Shown here piece after piece: positions 56,161 to 64,000 of a stretch of DNA of 64,000 bases. Source of the DNA: Periplaneta americana. Lineage: Eukaryota > Arthropoda > Insecta > Blattodea > Blattidae. The DNA is taken from the NCBI RefSeq assembly GCF_040183065.1, contig NC_091132.1:161222602-161286601 (forward strand), read 5' to 3'. The position numbers and the translations under genes were made by a program. The notes under the pieces are model-generated. The model ran no database searches. It was not told the origin of the DNA and saw only the letters and a program-made list of their open reading frames with translations. Position 1 is the stretch's first letter. The number at the start of each line of letters is the position of its first letter.

Positions 56161-57354
56161 GTATATGTATATGGAAATATGTTAATCCTTAGTCAATAGA
56201 TAAGACTGAGTTTTACGAAATACGAACATTAAGGGATGGAAAATGGGAGGCAGTAATGATCAAAATAATTATACCGATTTATATTTTTTAAGCAGCAGAC
56301 GTGCAGCCTTTAAATTTGAAACAAAGATTCACTCATAAAATTGGGTTAGACTATTCATCTCATCTCTCAGAATTGTTTCTAAAATGTATAAGGAAAGTAA
56401 AAAAATTCAATTTCATGTAGGCTACTCCCTTGAAATAACTTCAGTTTTTTTTTTTTTACTTCCGAGCAGAGAGAAGAGAGAAAGAAGTCGACGATTTTAA
56501 AAATTCACTAAACTATATTTAACTAGAGACGTAAAATTTAAAATGAAGGTTATGCTCTACAATATTGGTTAAACATTCTTCGATTTTTTTAAATATCATA
56601 TCCTAAGGTACTGACGAAAAGGCAGAAGGGGGTGAGAAATGTCATGTCATCCGATCTCGATGAAAGTCGATATCTGGGGATATTTGCGATCTATGTGATA
56701 CGAATAAGTTATTATTTAGTCCGACTTTGTCCCTAAAGTGGTGGAGTGGGACAAAAATGGGTGAAAAATTAAATTAGATATCTTAGGAGTTTTGGAGACG
56801 AAAATTACGAATAATACAATTTGTGGGAATTCAATATGGCAGTTTCAGTACTATGAATTATATTTAAAAAAAATAAACACACATGTACAGTATTTGAGGG
56901 AGTATGTAACACGTTTTGATAGTAGGCCTATACATTTAGTAAAATCCAAAGTGTAATTTCTACATATTCTGAATGAATGTTGTGCTGGAATTTAATATAG
57001 TCATCAGCCAATACCTCTAGATTAATAAACAACTTTTTAGAATCCATAAAATGCAGTATTTATTGTGAATGGTACTTATATTTTTCAATTGTGCAGGGAA
57101 AATTGGTTTCTCCGATATTTTGTACGATTTCGAATAAGTTATTTTAATATGCTTTCTTCTGTGTTCTATTCACAAAGTGCGCGTGAAGAAATTATTGCCC
57201 TTGTAATATCCATACAATCCTATTTATTATACTCTTATATAAAAATCTAACTTCCGCAGCATGCAATTTTACCCAATTAACCAAATTATATTTTTATTAT
57301 TAAGAAGAATCGTAATTTTATTAACTTGAATTGTCGCACCATCATAGACGATCC
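56161..57354. other. intergenic, nothing recognised
   Basis: No protein-like frame or structured repeat supported. Confidence 0.4.
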
Positions 57355-57570
57355 CTAGATTATTACTGGACAAATCTTGTATATTGATCTGGTAAGGGTA
57401 GGAATACATGGTTTGTAAATAGACTTCTCTTCATCTTTAACGTTATTGGCTTGTTGATCATCCTTCTCAAAACAGACAGTGGGGTCAAGAATGACGCTTC
57501 TTTGATTCCGGTGATCGATGGCTATAATGTCTGTTCTTCTCGTTGACCCATTCTCAGCCAAGCAGTGCAC
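57355..57570 (-). pseudogene. possible retroelement endonuclease-like fragment
   Basis: HCLAENGSTRRTDIIAIDHR and NQRSVILDPTVCFEKDDQQA read like a conserved domain fragment. The R-x-D-I-I...I-L-D-P-T-V spacing recalls the restriction-like endonuclease at the C-terminus of some R2-type LINEs. The assignment is tentative; the frame is open for 71 codons. Confidence 0.35.
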
Positions 57571-58384
57571 TTCTTCGTAAACCTCCCACTTTGCAGAATG
57601 TTTCTGCTTTATTAATAAAATATTGACCCATTACTTGTGTAAATATATTAGTTCTGTTAACATTACTTCTGTAATATTAGATTGGATTTAATACGAAAAT
57701 GAAAACATATTTTTTTCATATTTTCTGCATAATATTCTAATATTCATTTCTGCAGAATTTTTCTTGTTGTTTTACTTTCTTTTCATAAATGGACAATTAT
57801 AATTTCCTATTTGTATTACTCATTTAATTCAATCATTCCTTTGCTGCATTTTATATTATAGCATTAAAGAAAAAATAAATGTTGTAATTGACTTCTGAAA
57901 CAGAAAAAAATGTAATAAAATTTTCCAAGGTTGTATTATTAATATCGTGTAATGTATAAAATAAAAAAAAAATGTCCGGAAACAAAATCCCTAAGCAAAA
58001 GTCAGAACGGTAAGTTGAGCTTCGTACCGTATTTTCAGTAGCTCCATCTATCTGACTGCATGCTCTTCGCCATGTTATAACGCTTACGTGCCTTCTCATG
58101 GCTTAATGACAGGACCAAAAAAACTTCCTTACCTAGTTTATATTCTTTCCAGTTCCCAAGAATTTGGCAGTTGCTAGGGATCCGCCAGAATGGGGTTATT
58201 TTACCTTGTGATTTGTCCTGATGGAGGTTCTGTTGGTAGAAATATATTTCAATACAAGCAGAACGAGTAGCAATAATGATTGAGTGGATAGCAGTTTCTG
58301 GGTCTGAGATCCCTACAGAATTTCTGACTTAATTTTGTTAAATGTGTTCCCCCCTTTCGATATGTAAACCGTCAAGCTTCTGTA
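57571..58384. other. intergenic, nothing recognised
   Basis: AT-rich, no supported feature. Confidence 0.4.
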
Positions 58385-58472
58385 CTATTATTATTATTAT
58401 TTGCTGATAATACTACATATATTATTAATACCAGTACCACCATTAGTACTACATTTATTATCATTATTATTA

Positions 58473-58505
<33 letters not shown>

Positions 58506-58509
58506 GTAC

Positions 58510-58543
<34 letters not shown>

Positions 58544-58545
58544 TA
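58385..58545. repeat. (ATT)n microsatellite
   Basis: Interrupted ATT repeats, at the same place as the AAT tracts beside copies 1 and 2. Confidence 0.9.
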
Positions 58546-58869
58546 ATTTGTACCATAGTTAATTATTTTATTCTATTAATTGTATAACTGTCTTGGACTT
58601 CTATTGTCCAATGTGTGTTGTCCAGCACATAAATATTAATAAATGAATAACTAATTATTGTTATTACTATCATTATTGCTGTTATCATTATTATAATAAC
58701 TATTACTATTTAATTTTTTAAAGATAATCTGTACAAAAGGTAACTGAAGTGAAAGTCCATTATCAATTTCACCTAAATTACTTTGCTTATGGGGGGCATA
58801 TATTTCTTCATTTGAAGTCTAGACATAGTTTCCACTAATGACACTTATAATTGTTAGTATTGCAGTTAG

Positions 58870-60178
58870 CCATAGTAGCGGAGTTGCAAAATTCTGCGAA
58901 AATATTCCTGAAGAGTACGACGGCAAGAAATACGATTGTGACATTTCCGGAATGTCTTTTCTCGAGTTTGCAAGACTCAGAAGCCATTATGTCGTACACA
59001 AGTGTCACAAGGAATTCAATGGCGATGTGCTTGGAAAGAGTTTTTCACGATCGGGGGATTTCGAAAAGCATTCACGCGTTCACTCAAGCGAGAACCCAAT
59101 CAGGTGTGACGTGTGTGGGAGGTTCTTTTGTAACTCCGATTATCTCAAGAAGCATTCACTTGTGCACACAAACGACAGGCCATTCAGTTGTGATGTGTGT
59201 GCAAAGAGTTTTTCTCAATTGGCACAACTCGAGAGGCATTCACGTGTGCACACAGGCGCAAAACCATTCAGTTGTGACGTGTGTGGGAAGTTCTTTTCTA
59301 AATCTCACCATCTCAAGAACCATTCACGCGTTCACACAAACGAGAGGCCATTCAGTTGTGATGTGTGTGGAAAGAGTTTTGTCGGAATTGGCACATCTCG
59401 AGAGACATTCACGCGTGCACTCAGGCGCCAAATCATTCTGTTGCGATGTGTGTGGGAAGTGTTTTGCAAGGTCTGAACATCTTAAAGTGCACTCAAAAGT
59501 GCACACTGGCGAGAAGCCATTCAGTTGTAACGTGTGTGGCAAGTGCTTTTCAAAGTCCTACGATCTCAAGAGGCATTCCCTGGTGCACACAAACGAAGGG
59601 CCATTCTGTTGTGACGTGTCTGGGATGTGCTTTTCAAATCCCAACAGTCTCAAGGATCATTCATGGGTGCACACAGGCGGGAAAGCATTCTGTTGTGACG
59701 TTTGTGGAAAGTCCTTTACAAGGTCCAACGATCTCAAGAGGCATTCACTCGTGCATACAAACGAGAGGCCATTCGTTGTGATGTGTGTGGAAAGAGTTTT
59801 TCGCGCATGGGAAATTTCGAGAGGCATTCACGACTGCACAGAGGCACGAAACCATTCAGTTGTGACGTGTGTGGGAAGTGCTTTTCAACCTCCGACTATC
59901 TCAGGAAGCATTCACGCGTGCACACTAGCGAGAGGCCATTCAGTTGTGATGTATGTGGAAAGAGTTTTTTACAATTGGCACAACTGGATAGGCATTCACG
60001 CGTGCACAGAGGCACGAAACCATTGAGTTGTGACGAGTGTGGTAAGTGTTTTTCGAGATCATCAAATCTTAAAACACATTCAGTGTTGCACTCTGGCGAG
60101 AAGCCTTTCAGTTGTGACGTTTGTGGAAAATGTTTTTCGATATCGAAGTACCTCGTTAAGGATTCACGCGTACACTAA
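58870..60178 (+). pseudogene. zinc-finger exon, copy 3, two frameshifts
   Basis: Starts after a TTGCAGTTAG acceptor with HSSGVAKFCENIPEEYDGKK and a first degenerate finger (YDCDISGMSF, last Cys lost). Fingers run in one frame to about 59385, where an extra G in AGTTTTGTCGG shifts the frame. A second frame continues to about 59775, where one base of AGT is missing (CCATTCGTTGTG). A third frame continues through five fingers to TAA at 60176-60178. The two indels cancel, so the reading frame changes only between them, but stops make the product truncated. The undamaged array would have about a dozen fingers. Confidence 0.82.
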
Positions 60179-60620
60179 GACGTGAAACCATTCCGTTGTG
60201 ACGCCTTTGGAAAGAGTTTTTCGCTCTCCGTACATTCACGCGTACACACGTGTCAGGAGCCATTCGTTTGTGAAGTGAGTGGGAACACTTATAGAAGCTC
60301 TTCATATCTAAATGAGGCATTCTTTCGTGCACATGGCATGAAGCAATTCAATACAGACTTCAGTGCAAAGTGTTCTTCTAGCGCGGAATATCTCTCTATG
60401 CATTCACGTGTTCACACAGGCGAGAAACGTATTCGTGCTTTTGCTTTTTTTAAACTGTATCTGCAAGCGGAAAGCCGTTTAGTTCTAAAGTTTGTGGAAT
60501 GGGATTTTTGCGCTTGAAATATGTCACAAAGTGTGTATTCACGTATGCATGCATACTGTTCGGTTGTGATGTGTGTGGAATGCGTTTGTAATGGCCGCAC
60601 ATCTTACTATACATCCATGC
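60179..60620 (+). pseudogene. decayed finger tail, copy 3
   Basis: KPFRCDAFGKSFSLSVHSRV, EPFVCEVSGNTYRSSSYLNE and AEYLSMHSRVHTGEKR are finger relics with missing Cys/His residues, parallel to the tails of copies 1 and 2. Confidence 0.72.
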
Positions 60621-60639
60621 GTGTATGTAATTATATTTC

Positions 60640-60909
60640 ATAATCCTCTACTTTAATCATGGTATGGTTTTATTATGTTAGCTTTAATTTGTACTTCAGC
60701 AAGATAATCTTTCTTTGTTCTTAACCTCTATAATAAATTGCTTACCTTTTATTAATCAGGTAATCTATTATAACTTTGACTTATATTGTAATTGTAAATT
60801 GAACATTAATTGTAATTATAATTTTAATTTTATTGTTAATATGGTAGTTGTAATTCCCTGGTAGGGGGAAAGAGTATGCCTGATGGCCTTATCTCTACCA
60901 AGTTAAATA
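60640..60909 (+). repeat. retroelement-like tail in copy 3
   Basis: Ends GCCTGATGGCCTTATCTCTA then CCAAGTTAAATAAATA; the same tail occurs inverted at 34330-34600 and 51940-52230. Confidence 0.55.
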
Positions 60910-60955
60910 AATATATATGTATGTATGTATATATATATACATATATATATATATG

Positions 60956-61008
<53 letters not shown>
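60910..61008. repeat. (TA)n microsatellite
   Basis: About 100 bases of TA/TG repeats, only in this copy of the block. Confidence 0.92.
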
Positions 61009-61082
61009 TGTTCGTAAGCCAGAAGCCATATAGTTGGATCTTGTGTGGAAGGTCTTTTTGTGCTATGAGGTACCTCAATTGA

Positions 61083-62505
61083 TGTATAGCTGTCTTGCGA
61101 TGGTCAGTAGTACTTTCGAGCGAGAGCTATTTTGTGCCCGCAGCGCGCGCGCGGAGCTCTTTTACCTGTAAACATTGCTAAAGGATGTACAGATCTTAGA
61201 ACACAGTGCATCATGACGGAACGGAAGCGCTGAAAGCTTTCAAGGAAGAGTGGAAGATACAATATTTATGTTTCGAACATGGTGATGAAGTGCAGTGTTT
61301 GTGTAAAAAAAAATATCATTTGCAAAAAAAAAAAAACAAAACAAAAACGGCATTATAAGACGCAAGATTAAAAAAAAAATATAGGCATTATTCTGGAGAA
61401 GAGAGAAATAAATTGCTTTCGGAATTGACATCGAAGATAAATTAATTTACGTTTGGGTCAGTAGATTGTATATAGATTCCTTTTATTTCTTTATTTTAAA
61501 TTTATTGTTGATGTTTTATTTGTTGCTTGTTTCTGGATATTTACTCTTATTAGACTATGTATTTCTTCAATTTAGAAATAATATTTTATCTTTGATTGCA
61601 CTTTAACTTATACTATTACTAAGCTCAAAAAGCTAATTTACTTTTATTCCAGTAACTATTTTCAAGTTTTTGAGCAAATATGAAGTAAACATTTTGAAAA
61701 CTTTGATGCAAGGAGCTTTTTTTATTAACGACAATATAAAATATACTTAAAAACATAATTTCAAAACTATTAGACCTAATTCCACCAAATTTGGTACAGA
61801 TATTTTTATAAATCTGTTTATATAGTTTAAATTTCACAAATTTTTGGCTGAAAATTGTGGAAGTTTTAAAAGTCATACATATCTCCTTAAATGATTAACC
61901 CCAAAAATTACGATGGCTCTCAATATCTTCATTTAATCAATTTGTTTTTTCGTGTTACGTGCATCTCACAAATCACTCTAAGAAAACTAATGACATAATC
62001 ACGACTGGAGAGTAAGGACTACATTTTCACAATCACACAATGAATATACTCTATTTCAATCAATATTGTCGTTATTATTTTTTCAACAAATACACAAAAG
62101 TACTTAGAGATCACACGTGTCGAGCAGGTAGACCCTATTAGTTTCTCCTAAGCAATGAAGTGAAGTATTTACATAATAAATAATTGCTTTTAACAAGAAA
62201 ATGGTTTACATACAATTAACTTTTCCTATTTCTCTTTTTGTTCCTAAAACACCCTTCCCTTTGCGATTTGTTTATAGATCTATGTACATGTATATTAAAT
62301 AACTGAATAATTAGCCCTACTACATAGCCAGAAATTTAGTAAGGCAAGTTATTGTAATAATTGCTGTCTTTATTCGCTGCATGTGCATGTACTGTACATC
62401 TCTGTTGTCTCTGTTACAGTGGATGCGCTATGCGCTCGTGATCAAGGTCGAGCTCATCTACCGTGATTGGTAGCTAATATCGTCTCATCCCTTGTGTATA
62501 GGCTA
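61083..62505. other. 1.4-kb sequence absent from copies 1 and 2
   Basis: Copy 1 runs from the GAAGTATTTCAAATG region straight into CTCCTGGCGAGAAGTGATTG (around 34215-34260), whereas here about 1.42 kb intervene between GAGGTACCTCAATTG and TTCCTGGCGAGAAGTGATTG. It is probably an inserted element. It has a GC-rich start (GCAGCGCGCGCGCGG near 61140), no recognisable protein, and I could not find inverted or direct terminal repeats. Confidence 0.55.
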
Positions 62506-62509
62506 ATTT

Positions 62510-62770
62510 CCTGGCGAGAAGTGATTGAATTGTCAAGTTTTCCCGTAACTTTGTTGAATGGGGGGGTGTGTGAAATTTAATGCTTGTGACAAGCTCTATA
62601 CACAGTCGAGTAGTCTAGAAACTCAGCAATCCATTCTCACAACCAAAAACCGTACTAGCGGAATGGCTGGGAAAAACTTGCGAACTATAGTCATTTCAAA
62701 GTGTAGGTACGTTACACAAGCGAGAAACAGTTCAAGAGCCATAGCTGTCAACACGTGCGAGTAATACATT
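62510..62770 (+). pseudogene. distal degenerate C2H2 finger remnant, copy 3
   Basis: Homologous to 34250-33945. FNACDKLYTQSSSLETQQSI keeps only parts of a finger. Confidence 0.6.
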
Positions 62771-63336
62771 ACTTACCGAACGCTTGCTCGCGTACAAGCA
62801 CTCCAGAATCCATGTCATTTGTACGGTATCGCTGTTGTTTTGTACTCTCAGCTCTCAACTGTCACAGTTCCGGAAACTCACTGTGACTCGTAATAGCGAT
62901 TTTATCTGAGAAATTTTGCGCGTTCAATAATATTTACGAAAGATAAAAGATTTATTCTTGGAAAACTACAGTGATTGAATTGCAGCTTAAGTATCAAAGA
63001 CTTACGGACAATAACCTTGTGATTGGGACGAAAATCTTTAGATCCCAGTTTTGTTTTCCTTCAAGTTAATCATCTTATTTGCAAACATTACCACTGTAGA
63101 GCTTTCACATATACGTACCTAATTCGCATCCACTATGAATCACGTGAGTTAGCGCTTTCTCGCAGCTTCGACTTTGGAACTAATGAGAGTTGGAACCAGT
63201 GACAAACATCTGACAGTAACAAGATCACAGGTTTATAAGTTACACCTCAGCGCTATTGTGGAGAGAATTGTCTCCATCCAGGTTACTTACAATGACATGC
63301 ACGCATACATACCTGGGATATGTAATCCATTTGAGA

Positions 63337-63337
<1 letters not shown>

Positions 63338-63392
<55 letters not shown>
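63338..63392. repeat. (ATT)n microsatellite
   Basis: ATT repeats after TTTGAGAT; copy 1 has only a short ATTGTTATTATC at the same place (about 33405-33425). Confidence 0.9.
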
Positions 63393-63393
<1 letters not shown>

Positions 63394-63500
63394 AGTGATA
63401 CGCATTTAAAAATATTTCTGCTACAATTACTCGTTCTAGTTAACTAGAGTGCCCTGAATGCGAATCTGTATTCATATTTTCATTATCACGTTAGATTTTT

Positions 63501-64000
63501 CTGTAATTTTGAAAATGAAACTGAGAAAATGTGAAAATTGACAATTTTCATGATTAAAAAATAAATTCAATACGATAATTTAAGTTCTATTATTGCGTTT
63601 AGGTACTGAAAGTTGTTGGTTCTGGGCCTATATTCACATTTTCTTTGTCACGACAGTATTTTGTGTAAATTTTGGAAATAAGGACGAAAGACTTCATAAT
63701 TTAAACGAGAATGTCAAAAAAAGTCAAATGATGTACTGGTACTGTATATTATTTTTAAAACCAATTTTAATGCCGTAATATGACATTGGAGATTATAAAA
63801 TTAATTATGAACCCCAAAATTATTTGATATAGTTAATATGAAAATATTATAATAATATTGTATTATATTGATTACTATAAATTATTATTAATAATTCTTT
63901 GGACAGCGGGAAAGGGCGCACACCAGTGAAAAAAATGAGTTTTTCAAGAGTGAATTTTTCTTTAATTTACTCTTAACTAAATATAAGTATAATATTGAAA
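63501..64000. other. window end, nothing recognised
   Basis: AT-rich; may still be diverged flank of the duplicated block. No gene supported. Confidence 0.4.

Larger units (their letters stand above)
58530..63500 (+). repeat. zinc-finger segmental duplication, copy 3 (inverted)
   Basis: Plus-strand equivalent of 36215-33000, with matching intron, finger exon, tail and distal flank (for example ACCAGTGACAAA(C/T)ATCTGAC, and AGATCACAGGTTTATAAGT near 63215). It is longer than copy 1 because of an expanded (TA)n and an insertion at about 61083-62505. Confidence 0.85.

Noticed and set aside
24858..58870. One long gene joining the orphan plus-strand exons at 24858 or 28894 to the finger exon at 58870
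   Set aside because: It would need a 30-kb intron across an oppositely oriented gene, no intermediate linker exon was found, and the finger exon is frameshifted.
60836..61082. Tyr/Ile-rich frames on both strands
   Set aside because: Translation of the (TA)n tract.
1..64000. A bacterial-type defence or biosynthetic system
   Set aside because: Splice sites, SINEs, MITEs and C2H2 arrays show animal nuclear DNA; no operon-like gene packing exists.

Overview
The window reads as nuclear DNA from a large, AT-rich, repeat-laden insect genome. Coding is split by GT-AG introns, tRNA-derived SINEs, foldback elements and DNA transposons dominate, and TTAGG/CCTAA-type repeats (the insect telomeric unit) occur in an intron. 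The zinc-finger family and SINE types suggest a cockroach or termite (Blattodea, perhaps Periplaneta); this is inference. No prokaryotic operon, CRISPR or rRNA is present.

Layout. 71-9206: a 9.1-kb PIF/Harbinger transposon with 18-bp terminal inverted repeats, an AAT target duplication, an intact DDE transposase and a convergent, spliced Myb/SANT-like partner gene. It carries a nested palindromic tRNA-like insertion and a foldback MITE. 9.8-17.9 kb: a plus-strand C2H2 zinc-finger gene (three exons visible, ten fingers, then a stop inside a linker and a decayed tail) with three SINEs and a foldback repeat around its exons. 19.4-23.1 kb: a dead piggyBac (TTAA sites) and a dead Tc1 element (TA sites). 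24.9 and 28.9 kb: isolated N-terminal exons of further zinc-finger genes, flanking a Merlin/IS1595-like element. 29.3-33 kb: MITEs, LINE fragments and a mariner relic.

33-43.2 kb holds a minus-strand four-exon zinc-finger gene (43169 to 35153). I can follow it in frame through every junction to a predicted 335-residue protein. Its 6-kb last intron contains a LINE RT/RNase H fragment, a MITE and a probable solo LTR split by another DNA transposon that itself contains a 24-bp minisatellite. 43.4-48.6 kb: hAT, mariner and Harbinger relics and a clean hAT MITE. 51.6-55.2 kb (minus) and 58.5-63.5 kb (plus) are two more copies of the 33-36 kb zinc-finger block, both frameshifted. One has received a LINE ORF1 insertion with a 13-bp target duplication; its product has a 2A-like NPGP motif.

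The coherent biology is a lineage-specific expansion of zinc-finger genes. They share an N-terminal acidic module with fixed exon phases, spread by segmental duplication, and are being eroded and interrupted by mobile elements. Apart from the Harbinger genes, the two zinc-finger genes and perhaps the isolated exons, I see no host gene I would call functional.
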